Positions 9,106 through 17,215 of a DNA stretch of 64,000 bases are shown in pieces (the first letter of the stretch is position 1; each line of letters opens with the position of its first letter). The position numbers were made by a program, and so were the translations under genes. The notes under the pieces are model-generated. The model was not told the DNA's origin, made no database searches, and was given only the letters and a program-made list of their open reading frames with translations. This DNA comes from Variovorax sp. Sphag1AA (lineage in GTDB: Bacteria > Pseudomonadota > Gammaproteobacteria > Burkholderiales > Burkholderiaceae_C), in NCBI RefSeq assembly GCF_014192575.1, contig NZ_JACHYC010000001.1, forward strand, positions 1 to 64,000. Reading direction: 5' to 3'.

Positions 9106-9977
9106 CCGACTTCCTGCAGCTTTTCTTCTCCGGGCTCGCCACCGGCTCGATCTACGCGCTGGCGGCGCTCGGTTTCACGCTGCTCTGGCAGGCCAGCGGC
9201 ACCATCAACTTCGCCCAGGGCGAGTTCGTGATGCTGCCGGCCTTCGCCATGCTGGCGTTCATGTCCTTCGGCGCGCCGCTGGCGGTGGGCTTCGTGCTCA
9301 CCATCGCGGTGGCGGTGGTAGTGCTCGGCTGGGCCTTCAAGCGCGGCATCGTCGATCCGCTGCTCAAGTACGGAATGATGCCGATCGTGGTTGCGAGCAT
9401 CGGTCTCTCGATCGCGATGCGCAACGGCGTGCGCGCGGCCTACAGCGCCGAGGCGCAGCCCTTTCCGAGCCTGTTCCCGGACAAGCTCTTCAACGTCGCC
9501 GGCGTGACGATCACGATGGCCGACCTCGGCACCTTCGCACTCGCAGTGGCGATCGTGCTGGCGACGCAGGCCTTCCTCGCGAAGACCGTGACCGGCCGCG
9601 CGATGCAGGCGGTGGCGCAGAACACCGAAAGCGCCAGTGTGCTGGGCATCAACGTGCCTCGCATGGTGTTCTATACCTTCGCGATCAACGCCGCGCTCGC
9701 CGTGGCGGCGGCCTTGCTGGTCACGCCGACCTACCTCGCCAAGTTCGACATGGGCGAAAGCCTCGGCAGCAAGGCGTTCTTCGCGGCCATCATCGGCGGC
9801 TTCAACAACTCGCGTGGCGCGCTGGTGGGCGGCTTGATCGTCGGAGTGGCCGAGAACCTCGCCGCCGCCTACATCTCGCCGGCCTACAAGGACGCGGTGG
9901 CACTGGTGATCTTCATGGTCGTCATCCTGTTCAAGCCGCAAGGCCTCCTCGGAAAGAAAGAGGAGCGGAAGGTATGA
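9102..9977 (+). CDS. Liv-type ABC transporter permease, LivH family
   Basis: Inner-membrane permease of 291 residues with about eight hydrophobic segments. LivH hallmarks are visible: GLATGSIYALAALGFTLLWQ near residue 10, NFAQGEFVML near residue 38 and IGGFNNSRGALVGGLIVG near residue 230. It starts with GTG overlapping the stop of the binding-protein gene (GTGA), implying translational coupling, and overlaps the LivM-like gene by 4 bp. It forms half of the membrane channel for the solute delivered by the preceding binding protein. Confidence 0.93.
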   Translation: MTDFLQLFFSGLATGSIYALAALGFTLLWQASGTINFAQGEFVMLPAFAMLAFMSFGAPLAVGFVLTIAVAVVVLGWAFKRGIVDPLLKYGMMPIVVASIGLSIAMRNGVRAAYSAEAQPFPSLFPDKLFNVAGVTITMADLGTFALAVAIVLATQAFLAKTVTGRAMQAVAQNTESASVLGINVPRMVFYTFAINAALAVAAALLVTPTYLAKFDMGESLGSKAFFAAIIGGFNNSRGALVGGLIVGVAENLAAAYISPAYKDAVALVIFMVVILFKPQGLLGKKEERKV

Positions 9978-10969
9978 AAAAGCTCAATGCCTTCTTTATC
10001 GTCGCCGCGCTGGCCGCGATGCTCATCGCGCCGCAGTTCCTCAAGAACTACGGGGTGTACCTGCTGAGCTACTGGCTGATCTTCATCATCGCGACGATGG
10101 GGCTGAACCTCACCGTCGGCTATGCGGGGCAGAAGTCGCTCGGGCATGCAGCCTTTCTCGGCATCGGCGCGTACACCGTGGCGCTGATGCTCAAGGCGGG
10201 CTTCAGCTTCTGGCTCGGGCTGCCGCTTGCCGCCGTGCTGTGCTTCGTCGTTGGGCTGGCGCTCGGCTTTCCGGCGTTGCGCGTGCAGACCATCTATCTC
10301 GCCTTCGCGACGCTGGGTTTCAACACCGCGATCTGGCTCGTGATGCGCAATGAGGAATGGCTCACGGGTGGCACCTTCGGCATCAACAACGTGGCGCGCC
10401 CGTCGCTCTTCGGGATCTCGCTGGAGGGCAACCGGCCGTACTACTACCTGGTGCTGGCGGTCGCGGTGCTGCTCGCGATTGCGCTGTGGGGCCTGCTCCG
10501 CTCGCCGTGGGGCAAGGCCTTTACCGCGCTGCGCGACAACCCGATCCGCGCGGAGAGCCTGGGCATCAGCGTGCGTGGCTACACGTTGCTGAGCTTCGCC
10601 ATCGGCGCCGCCTACGCGGGCGTGGCGGGCGGCTTGTTCGCTTCGCTGGTGCAGTTCATCGAGCCGGCGCCGTTCACCGTGGCGGCCTCGATCATGATGT
10701 ACCTCATGGTCGTGGTCGGCGGGCCCGGCTACTTCTGGGGGCCGGTGCTGGGTGCGGCGGTCGGCGTGGTGCTGCCGGAATGGCTGCGCGACGTGCCGGG
10801 CGTTTCCGATTGGTACCTGCCGTTGTTCGGCGCGGCCGTCGTGCTGCTGATGGTGTGGCTGCCTGACGGCTTGCTCTCGATCCCCGATCGCATCCGCGCG
10901 CGCCGTGAATCGCGCGAAGCATCGGTGGCTCGCGCTGCCATGGCGCAGAAGGTGGGGGTGGTTCAATGA
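9974..10969 (+). CDS. Liv-type ABC transporter permease, LivM family
   Basis: Second permease subunit, 331 residues with about nine hydrophobic segments. Diagnostic LivM motifs are GLNLTVGYAGQKSLGHAAF near residue 40, LVMRNEEWLTGGTFGI near residue 122 and an ALRDNPIRAESLGIS coupling-helix region near residue 185. Its ATG overlaps the LivH stop by 4 bp, and its own TGA overlaps the ATPase start (ATGA). A charged tail of about 30 residues follows the last helix. Confidence 0.93.
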   Translation: MKKLNAFFIVAALAAMLIAPQFLKNYGVYLLSYWLIFIIATMGLNLTVGYAGQKSLGHAAFLGIGAYTVALMLKAGFSFWLGLPLAAVLCFVVGLALGFPALRVQTIYLAFATLGFNTAIWLVMRNEEWLTGGTFGINNVARPSLFGISLEGNRPYYYLVLAVAVLLAIALWGLLRSPWGKAFTALRDNPIRAESLGISVRGYTLLSFAIGAAYAGVAGGLFASLVQFIEPAPFTVAASIMMYLMVVVGGPGYFWGPVLGAAVGVVLPEWLRDVPGVSDWYLPLFGAAVVLLMVWLPDGLLSIPDRIRARRESREASVARAAMAQKVGVVQ

Positions 10970-11712
10970 GCGCGCCCGTTCTTCGCGTGACCGATCTGCG
11001 CAAGTCCTACGGTGCGATCCAGGCCGTTGGCGGCGTGAGCTTCGAGGTCCGCCCCGGCGAGATCTTCGGCGTGATCGGCCCCAATGGCTCCGGCAAGACC
11101 ACGCTGTTCAACTGCATGCTCGGTCAGATCACGCCCGATGCCGGACGCATCGAGCTCAACGGGGACGACGTCACCAAGCTCGGGCCACTGGAGCTCAACC
11201 GGCGCGGTGTCGGCCGCACGTTCCAGACGCTGCAGGTCTTCGGAAAGATGACCGTGCGCGAGAACCTCATCGTTGCCGCGCAGGAGCATCAGGGCACGAT
11301 GTGGAGCCGCATGTTCGCGCCCGGCGATTCCGGCCTCGGCCCCAAGGCCGATGCGCTGATCGACCAGTTCCGCATCCGCCACGTCGCAGACAAGAAGGCC
11401 GGCACGCTGTCCTATGGCCAGCAGAAGCTGGTGGACATCGGCATGGCTTTCATGAGCGATCCGGAGCTCGTGCTGCTCGACGAGCCTTGCGCCGGCGTGA
11501 ACCCGAGCCTCGTGAGCGGCCTCTCGTCGCTGCTGAAGGACCTCAACCGCACACGCCGCGGCAGCTTCGTCGTGATCGAGCACAACATGGATTTCGTGAT
11601 GGACCTGTGCCACCGGATCATGGTGATGGTCGAAGGCAAGGTGATGGCTGTCGGCACGCCGGCCGAAATCCGCGCCAACAAACAGGTGCTCGACGCCTAC
11701 CTTGGGAACTGA
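10966..11712 (+). CDS. Liv-type ABC transporter ATP-binding protein, LivG family
   Basis: Cytoplasmic ATPase of 248 residues driving the Liv-type importer. Walker A GPNGSGKTT (about residues 40-48), signature LSYGQQKL (about 147-154) and Walker B LVLLDEPCAGVNP (about 167-179) are present, with the H-loop IEHNMDFVMDLC close to residue 205; the end region fits LivG. It overlaps LivM by 4 bp and is followed 1 bp later by the LivF ATPase. Confidence 0.94.
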   Translation: MSAPVLRVTDLRKSYGAIQAVGGVSFEVRPGEIFGVIGPNGSGKTTLFNCMLGQITPDAGRIELNGDDVTKLGPLELNRRGVGRTFQTLQVFGKMTVRENLIVAAQEHQGTMWSRMFAPGDSGLGPKADALIDQFRIRHVADKKAGTLSYGQQKLVDIGMAFMSDPELVLLDEPCAGVNPSLVSGLSSLLKDLNRTRRGSFVVIEHNMDFVMDLCHRIMVMVEGKVMAVGTPAEIRANKQVLDAYLGN

Positions 11713-11713
11713 G

Positions 11714-12469
11714 ATGAGCGCGATGAACAACGACACCTGCATCGAGTTCGACAACGTCGTCGCGGGCTACAAGGATTTCATGATCCTCAACAACCTGTCG
11801 TTCAAGGCGAAGCGCGGCAGGATCACGCTGCTGCTCGGGCCCAACGGCGCGGGCAAGTCCACGGTGCTGAAGACGATGTTCGGCCTGCTCAAGGTGCGGC
11901 AGGGCGCGATCCGCCTCGACGGGCAGGACATCACCGGTGCCAGTGCGCGCGACTTGCTTGTAAAGCATGGCGTCGCCTTCGTCCCGCAGGGACGCAACCT
12001 GTTCGGCCAGCTCACCGCCTTCGAGAACCTGGAGCTCGGTGGCATCACGCTGGGCATGAAGACCACCCACGAGCGCATCCCCGAAGTGCTGGAGTTCTTC
12101 CCGCGCGTCAAGGAGCGCATGCACAGCGCGGCGTCGTCGCTTTCGGGCGGCGAGCAGAAGCAGCTCGAGGTCGGCCGCGCGCTGCTGCTCCGGCCGAAGG
12201 TGATCCTGATCGACGAGCCTTCCATCGGCTTGTCGCCGATCGTGGTTCAGGACGTCTTCAAGCTGCTGCGCCGGCTGGCCGACGGCGGCACCACGGTGCT
12301 GATGGTCGAGCAGAACGTGAAGAGCGCGCTGCGCATGGCGGACGAGGCGATCGCCCTCGAATCGGGCCGCCTCGTGCTGCACAAGCGGGCCGACGAACTG
12401 CTGGCCGACCCCAACATCGAGCGACTTTTCCTCGGCGGCGCCCATGCGGCAGCAGCGGTGACCGCCTGA
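11714..12469 (+). CDS. Liv-type ABC transporter ATP-binding protein, LivF family
   Basis: Second ATPase of the importer, 251 residues. Walker A GPNGAGKST near residue 40, signature LSGGEQKQL near residue 142 and Walker B VILIDEPSIGL near residue 163 are visible, with the LivF-typical FVPQGRNLFGQLTAFENLELG region near residue 90. The ATG at 11714, one base after the LivG stop, is preferred to an upstream TTG at 11702. The next gene, a shikimate-dehydrogenase homologue, starts only 21 bp downstream, so the transporter is embedded in the catabolic operon. Confidence 0.93.
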   Translation: MSAMNNDTCIEFDNVVAGYKDFMILNNLSFKAKRGRITLLLGPNGAGKSTVLKTMFGLLKVRQGAIRLDGQDITGASARDLLVKHGVAFVPQGRNLFGQLTAFENLELGGITLGMKTTHERIPEVLEFFPRVKERMHSAASSLSGGEQKQLEVGRALLLRPKVILIDEPSIGLSPIVVQDVFKLLRRLADGGTTVLMVEQNVKSALRMADEAIALESGRLVLHKRADELLADPNIERLFLGGAHAAAAVTA

Positions 12470-12490
12470 TTCATCCATAGGACCACTGCA

Positions 12491-13324
12491 ATGATTTCCG
12501 GCAAGACGACCCTCATCGCCCACCTGGGCTATCCGACGGAGAGCTTCAAGGCTCCCATGATCTACAACCCCTGGTTCGACAAGCAGGGCATCGACGCCGT
12601 CGTCATTCCGATGGGTGTGAAGCCCGAGGACTATCCCGAAGCGTTCGCGTCGATCTTCAGGTTCACCAACCTGCGCGGCGCGCTGGTGACCATGCCGCAC
12701 AAGATCACGACGATGTCGCTGGTCGACGAGACCACGCCGACCGCCAAGATCGCGGGCGCCTGCAACGCGGTGCTCAAGCGGGCCGACGGCAAGCTGATCG
12801 GCGACCAGTTCGACGGTGCCGGCTTCGTGCGCGGCGTGCAGCGCAAGGGCCGTTCGCTCGACGGCACGTGCGTGCTGGTGTCGGGCAGCGGCGGCGTCGG
12901 CTCGGCCATCGCGGCCTCGCTCGCGGCGGCCAATGTCGCGGAAATGGCACTGTTCGACATGAACGGGGCATCCGCCGACGCGCTCGCGGAGCGGCTGCGC
13001 ACGCATTACCCGAAGCTCAAGGTCACCACCGGTTCCAAAGACCCGGCTGGGTTCGATCTCGTGGTCAACGCCACGCCGCTCGGCATGAAGGAAGGCGATC
13101 CGCTGCCCTTCGACATCGACCGCATCGCGCCGACCACTTTTGTCGGCGAGGTGGTGATGAAGAGCGAATACACGCCGCTCCTGCGCGCCGCCAAGGAAAA
13201 GGGCTGCTCGGTGCAGGTCGGCACCGACATGCTCTTCGAGATGATTCCGGCCTATCTCGAATTCTTCGGCTACGGGAGCGCCACGGCCGAGGAACTGCGC
13301 GCCGTCGCCACCCTGGCTTACTGA
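12491..13324 (+). CDS. Shikimate dehydrogenase-like enzyme (AroE family), copy 2
   Basis: Second AroE-type oxidoreductase, 277 residues. The substrate domain shows TMPHK (catalytic-type Lys), GACNAV and GDQFDGAG (paired Asp). The Rossmann domain shows VLVSGSGGVGSAIAASL near residue 128 and VNATPLGM near residue 193. It is clearly divergent from copy 1 at 6075-6998, so the pair may act on different substrates, for example quinate and shikimate. It lies between the ABC transporter and pcaB in the same transcription direction, supporting a degradative role. Which substrate each copy prefers cannot be read from sequence. Confidence 0.82.
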   Translation: MISGKTTLIAHLGYPTESFKAPMIYNPWFDKQGIDAVVIPMGVKPEDYPEAFASIFRFTNLRGALVTMPHKITTMSLVDETTPTAKIAGACNAVLKRADGKLIGDQFDGAGFVRGVQRKGRSLDGTCVLVSGSGGVGSAIAASLAAANVAEMALFDMNGASADALAERLRTHYPKLKVTTGSKDPAGFDLVVNATPLGMKEGDPLPFDIDRIAPTTFVGEVVMKSEYTPLLRAAKEKGCSVQVGTDMLFEMIPAYLEFFGYGSATAEELRAVATLAY

Positions 13325-13337
13325 ACAGCCGAGCGCC

Positions 13338-14549
13338 ATGAGCGTCTTCGAAGGATTCCTCTCCAGCTCCGAAACGCTGGCAGCCTTCAGCGACCACAAC
13401 TTCGTCGATGCGATGTTGCGCTTCGAGGCCGCGCTGGCGCGCGCGCAGGCGCAGGTCGGGCTCATCCCCGAATCGGCCGCGCATTCGATCGTTGGAAGCT
13501 GCAAAGTCGAGCTCTTCGATGTCGCGAAGATCGTGCGCGACAGCGGCCGGGCCGGCAGCATCGCCATCCCGCTCGTGAAGAGCCTGAAAGAGGCGGTGGG
13601 CCTCTTCAACGCCGACGCGGTGCCGTACGTGCATTTCGGCAGCACCAGCCAGGACGTGATCGACACCGCCATGGCGCTGGTCACGCGCGAGGCGGTGTCG
13701 CTGATCCAGGCTGATCTCACCAAGGCCGCGCAGGCGTTGCTGCGGCATGCCGAGCAGCATGCGACTACGCCGATCCTGGCGCGTACGCTGATGCAGCCGG
13801 CCTCGGTCACCAGCTTCGGCCTCAAGTGCGTCGGATGGGCAGCGCCATTGGTGCGCAGTCGTGATCGCATTGCGCGGGCCGCGCGCAGTGCGCTGAACGT
13901 TCAGCTCGGCGGCGCGGTTGGAACGCTGGCGCAGATGAAAGGGCAGGGCCCGCAGGTGCGGCGGCGCATGGCCGAGGCGCTGGGGCTCGGCGATCCGGGC
14001 GCGACCTGGCACACGCAGCGCGACGAATGGATTGCACTGGGCTGCGAGCTCGGCATCATGGTCGGCAGCCTCGGCAAGATCGCGAAGGACATCTCCTTGA
14101 TGGGCCAGTACGAGGTCGGCGAACTGACCGAGCCGAATGAACCCGGTCGCGGCGGTTCTTCGGCGATGCCGCACAAGCGAAACCCGGTGGCGTCGATGGT
14201 CGCCATTGCTGCTGCCGAACGCGCGCCGCAGCGCGTCGCCGCGCTTCTCCAGGCGATGCCGCAGGAACATGAGCGCGCCCTCGGCGCATGGCAGGCCGAG
14301 CTTGGGGAATGGCCGCAATTGCTGATGTCGGCGCACGGCAGCGTGCGTGCGCTTGCAGGGGCATTGCCGGGACTTCAGGTGGACGCGGCGCGGATGCGGT
14401 CCAATATCGACCGCCTGCGCGCCGAGCTTCCGCGCGAAGCGGCCGACGAATGGTTCGATCCGGCGCTCGCCGCGCCCGCGGGCGAAATGGCACTGGCGCA
14501 GGCGTTGGTGCTGCAAGCCCAACTCAACCCACCCCAACTGGCCAAATGA
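13338..14549 (+). CDS. pcaB: 3-carboxy-cis,cis-muconate cycloisomerase
   Basis: Cyclises 3-carboxy-cis,cis-muconate, the ring-cleavage product of protocatechuate, to 4-carboxymuconolactone. The 403-residue protein belongs to the fumarase/aspartase superfamily. The signature loop GSSAMPHKRNP is at about residues 272-283, GSTSQDVIDTAM near residue 103, and RTLMQPASVTSFGLK near residue 152. It lies 13 bp after the second AroE-like gene and overlaps pcaC by 4 bp, giving a contiguous pcaBCD block. Length is within the usual range of roughly 400-450 residues. Confidence 0.93.
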   Translation: MSVFEGFLSSSETLAAFSDHNFVDAMLRFEAALARAQAQVGLIPESAAHSIVGSCKVELFDVAKIVRDSGRAGSIAIPLVKSLKEAVGLFNADAVPYVHFGSTSQDVIDTAMALVTREAVSLIQADLTKAAQALLRHAEQHATTPILARTLMQPASVTSFGLKCVGWAAPLVRSRDRIARAARSALNVQLGGAVGTLAQMKGQGPQVRRRMAEALGLGDPGATWHTQRDEWIALGCELGIMVGSLGKIAKDISLMGQYEVGELTEPNEPGRGGSSAMPHKRNPVASMVAIAAAERAPQRVAALLQAMPQEHERALGAWQAELGEWPQLLMSAHGSVRALAGALPGLQVDAARMRSNIDRLRAELPREAADEWFDPALAAPAGEMALAQALVLQAQLNPPQLAK

Positions 14550-14983
14550 CTTCCGCTTCGACACCGCCGCAGGACGAATCCAACAACTCGTACGAAAGCG
14601 GCCTTCTCAATCGCCGCCGTGTGCTGGGCGATGCCTGGGTCGACAAATCGCTCGCCAACCGCAACGCCTTCAACAGCGAGTTCCAGGAACTCATCACCCG
14701 TCACGCCTGGAACGACATCTGGGGCCGCCCTGCACTGGGCGACAAGACACGCCGCTTCATGGTGCTGTCGATGCTGCTCGGAATCCATGCCTACGACGAG
14801 TTCGCGCTGCATGTGCGCGCGGCGCTCGATGGCCCACCGGACTCGCGCCTTTCGCCTGAAGAGATCAAGGAAGTGATCATGATGGCCGCCATCTACTGCG
14901 GCGTGCCGGCTGCCAACCACGCCTTCGTCATTGCCACGGGGATCCTGCGCGAAAAGGGCCTGCTCGCGGACGCACCCAAGTGA
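14546..14983 (+). CDS. pcaC: 4-carboxymuconolactone decarboxylase
   Basis: Decarboxylates 4-carboxymuconolactone to 3-oxoadipate enol-lactone. The 145-residue all-helical protein belongs to the CMD/AhpD-like family; an N-terminal RRRVLGDAWVDKSLANRN segment and the MMAAIYCGVPAANHAF helix near residue 115 are typical of PcaC. The start ATG overlaps the pcaB stop (ATGA). The length matches a stand-alone PcaC rather than a PcaCD fusion, and a separate pcaD follows. Confidence 0.93.
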   Translation: MTSASTPPQDESNNSYESGLLNRRRVLGDAWVDKSLANRNAFNSEFQELITRHAWNDIWGRPALGDKTRRFMVLSMLLGIHAYDEFALHVRAALDGPPDSRLSPEEIKEVIMMAAIYCGVPAANHAFVIATGILREKGLLADAPK

Positions 14984-15011
14984 GTGGGCGACATCAGAGA
15001 AAGGAGACAAC

Positions 15012-15773
15012 ATGACCCATCTGAATGTCCTCCGCGAAGGCAACGGCCCCATCGTCGTGCTGAGCCACGCACTGGGCTGCGACCTGCACATGTGGGATGG
15101 CGTGGCCGAGCAACTTGCCCGCGCGCACACGGTGCTGCGCTACGACCACCGCAATCACGGCAAGTCCGAAGTGGTGGCAGGTCTCACGATGCAGACACTG
15201 GCCGACGATGTCGCGGGACTCATCACGCGCGAAGCGGGTGGCGAACCCGTGCATTTCGTCGGGCTCTCGATGGGCGGCATGACCGCACAGGCGCTGGCAC
15301 CGAAGCACCCGAAGCTGCTCAGGAGTGTGGTGATCGCGAATTCGTCTTCGCACTATCCCGACCAGGCGCCGTGGCGCACGCGCGTCGAGACCGTGCAGGC
15401 CCAGGGCGTCGCCGCGATCGCGCCCGGCGCGGTGGGGCGCTGGCTCACGCCGGAATACGCCTCGACACCGGAAGGCGCCGAAGCCGCCCGCAAGCTCACC
15501 GAAACACTCGTCGCCAACGATGCCGGCAGCTACATCGCGAGTTGCAATGCGGTGGCGGCGATCGATTTCCGCGAGAGCAATCGCTCCATCGCCGTGCCGA
15601 CGCTGGTCATCGCCGGCAAGCGCGACGAAGCGACGCCGCCAGCCATGTCCGAAGCCATGGTGGCGGCGATCCCGGGTTCGCGCCTGGCCACCATCGACGC
15701 CGCGCACCTGACCGCGGTGGAGCGTCCGGTGGAGTTCAGCCAGCTATTGGTGGACTTCTGGCGCAGCCTCTGA
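15012..15773 (+). CDS. pcaD: 3-oxoadipate enol-lactonase
   Basis: Hydrolyses 3-oxoadipate enol-lactone to 3-oxoadipate. It is an alpha/beta hydrolase of 253 residues: nucleophile S86 in GLSMGG, acid Asp in VIAGKRDEATPP near residue 204, and His in AAHLTAVERP near residue 235. The chosen ATG has AAGGAG immediately upstream. It is the last gene of the plus-strand catabolic run; the next genes converge on it only 4 bp away. Later steps (pcaIJ, pcaF) and protocatechuate dioxygenase (pcaGH) are not in this window. Confidence 0.92.
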   Translation: MTHLNVLREGNGPIVVLSHALGCDLHMWDGVAEQLARAHTVLRYDHRNHGKSEVVAGLTMQTLADDVAGLITREAGGEPVHFVGLSMGGMTAQALAPKHPKLLRSVVIANSSSHYPDQAPWRTRVETVQAQGVAAIAPGAVGRWLTPEYASTPEGAEAARKLTETLVANDAGSYIASCNAVAAIDFRESNRSIAVPTLVIAGKRDEATPPAMSEAMVAAIPGSRLATIDAAHLTAVERPVEFSQLLVDFWRSL

Positions 15774-15777
15774 AGCC

Positions 15778-16131
15778 TCAGCTGCCTCGATAGGTCGAGC
15801 AGCTCCACGGCGTGCACAGCATCGGCACGTGGTAGTGCTGCTGCGTATCGAAGATCGCGAATCGCACCGGCACCGTGTCGAGGAAAGGCGGATCGCTTTC
15901 GCCGCCTGGCTGTTTGCGGAAATAGTCGCCGACGTGGAAGAGCAGCTCGTACTGTCCGACCTTCGCGGCGTCGGGCGCGAGCACCGGCTGGTCGGTGCGC
16001 CCGTCGGCGTTGGTGGTGACGGTCTTCACCAGCTTCCAGCCGTCGCCGTCGCGCACCGAGAAATCGATGCGCATGCCCGCGCCGGGGCGCCCGGTGCCGC
16101 TGTTGAGTACATGGGTGGAAATGCCGGCCAT
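15778..16131 (-). CDS. uraH: 5-hydroxyisourate hydrolase (transthyretin-like), cytoplasmic
   Basis: Hydrolyses 5-hydroxyisourate, the urate oxidation product, to OHCU in purine breakdown. The 117-residue protein has the family landmarks ISTHVLNSGTGRPGAGM at the N-terminus, GRTDQP near residue 45, HYHVPML near residue 99 and the diagnostic C-terminal tetrapeptide YRGS. No signal peptide is visible. AAGGAG lies 8 bases before the ATG. It is the most downstream gene of a minus-strand ureide cluster (permease, OHCU decarboxylase, second hydrolase, this gene) and converges on pcaD. Confidence 0.92.
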   Translation of the reverse strand: MAGISTHVLNSGTGRPGAGMRIDFSVRDGDGWKLVKTVTTNADGRTDQPVLAPDAAKVGQYELLFHVGDYFRKQPGGESDPPFLDTVPVRFAIFDTQQHYHVPMLCTPWSCSTYRGS

Positions 16132-16164
16132 GTCTTGTCTCCTTGATATGTGTGATCTGCCGGT

Positions 16165-16653
16165 CTAGCTGCCGCGGTAGTACGAGTAGCCCCAGGGCGT
16201 AAAAAGGATTGCCAGGTGGATGCGCTCCGCCGGGTTGCTGATGCGGAAGCGCACTGGCACTTGCGAGAGGAAGTTCGGCTTCGGCAACTGCGTGCCGCGT
16301 GCGTTGAAGTAGTCCTCGAACATCAGCAGCAACTCGTAGCGGCCTGGCTGATACGTTGCATCGACCAGCAACGGCTCATCCGTGCGGCCGCCCTTGTTCG
16401 TCTCGAAGCGACGCAAGACGCGCAGGTCGTCGCCGTCGTACTTCGAAAGCTGCACTTTCATACCCGCGCCGGGCGAGCCGTTGTGCGTGTCGATTGCATG
16501 CATCGTGAGGCGCGGGCTCAGGTTGAGCTGCGATACCGGTGCGGTGGTCAGTGCGGCCGGCGCGTTCTGGGCGACTGCGCTGCCGGCGGCGATGCTGCCG
16601 AGTGCGAGTCCTGCAGGCAGGAACGCACGGCGGGTGAGGGTGGGCGAAGTCAT
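16165..16653 (-). CDS. uraH: 5-hydroxyisourate hydrolase with Tat signal peptide
   Basis: Second transthyretin-like hydrolase, 162 residues, with an N-terminal extension that reads as a twin-arginine signal (LTRRAFLPAGLALGSIAAGS, cleavage near AVAQ at about residue 29), so this form is probably periplasmic. The catalytic-domain landmarks are MHAIDTHNGSPGAGM, GRTDEP and the terminal YRGS. The usual HYHVP segment is changed to RIHLA: one of the two histidines and the proline are missing, so activity should be checked. It sits 33 bp upstream of the cytoplasmic paralogue and 22 bp after the OHCU decarboxylase gene. Confidence 0.88.
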   Translation of the reverse strand: MTSPTLTRRAFLPAGLALGSIAAGSAVAQNAPAALTTAPVSQLNLSPRLTMHAIDTHNGSPGAGMKVQLSKYDGDDLRVLRRFETNKGGRTDEPLLVDATYQPGRYELLLMFEDYFNARGTQLPKPNFLSQVPVRFRISNPAERIHLAILFTPWGYSYYRGS

Positions 16654-16675
16654 GGTTGTCGATCCGGCGATGTGT

Positions 16676-17215
16676 TCAGTGGGCCAGGAGCCTGCCGAGA
16701 CGCAGGCGCGTGATGATCGAGATCTGCTCGATGGCGGCCTCGAGCTCGGTGTCCGTATCGCGCTGGATGCGCGTGCGCAGGGCGTCGAAGATCTGCGAGC
16801 GTGTGTTCTTGAGCACCGCGATGATGAAAGGGAAGCCGTGCTTCTCTGCGTACTCTGCGTTGAGCCGGCGCAGGGCCAGGAGCTCGTCGCGTGTCAGCGC
16901 ATTGAGGCCCGCCTGCTCGGCGGTCGAATGGTTCGTCATCGTGCCGGCCTGCGCTTCCTTGCCGGCGAGCTCGGGGTGCATGCGCAGGAAGTCGATGCGC
17001 ACCTCGCGGGACGTCGATCGCACCACGCCGATCATCGTGCGATGCAGGTGGTCGATGCTCGCGAAAGGCCGCTCGGCCCACGCCTGGGTCGCGACCCACG
17101 GCGAATGCTCGAACACACCACCCAGCGCGGCGACGAAGCGCACGCGGTCGAGCCGGTTGATGTCGGCCAGCGTGAGAGCCGCGGGCACTTCTGAAGTGGA
17201 AAGTACAGCGCTCAT
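16676..17215 (-). CDS. uraD: OHCU decarboxylase (ureidoimidazoline decarboxylase)
   Basis: Decarboxylates 2-oxo-4-hydroxy-4-carboxy-5-ureidoimidazoline to S-allantoin, the step after 5-hydroxyisourate hydrolysis. The 179-residue all-alpha protein shows FVAALGGVFEHSPWVATQAW near residue 30, SAEQ-like STAEQAGLNALT, and HGFPFIIAVLKNTRSQI near residue 130, the conserved phenylalanine/isoleucine core of the family. The ATG overlaps the stop of the upstream MFS gene (ATGA). Together with two hydrolases and a permease it forms a urate-degradation unit; urate oxidase itself is not present here. Confidence 0.92.
   Translation of the reverse strand: MSAVLSTSEVPAALTLADINRLDRVRFVAALGGVFEHSPWVATQAWAERPFASIDHLHRTMIGVVRSTSREVRIDFLRMHPELAGKEAQAGTMTNHSTAEQAGLNALTRDELLALRRLNAEYAEKHGFPFIIAVLKNTRSQIFDALRTRIQRDTDTELEAAIEQISIITRLRLGRLLAH

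Noticed and set aside
11618..13870. Open frame of about 750 codons on the minus strand opposite livF, the second AroE-like gene and pcaB
   Set aside because: Composition and lack of motifs fit a complementary-strand shadow; the plus-strand genes have full catalytic motifs and Shine-Dalgarno sites.
14375..15130. Minus-strand frame opposite pcaC and the start of pcaD
   Set aside because: Opposite two clearly conserved pathway genes; shadow.
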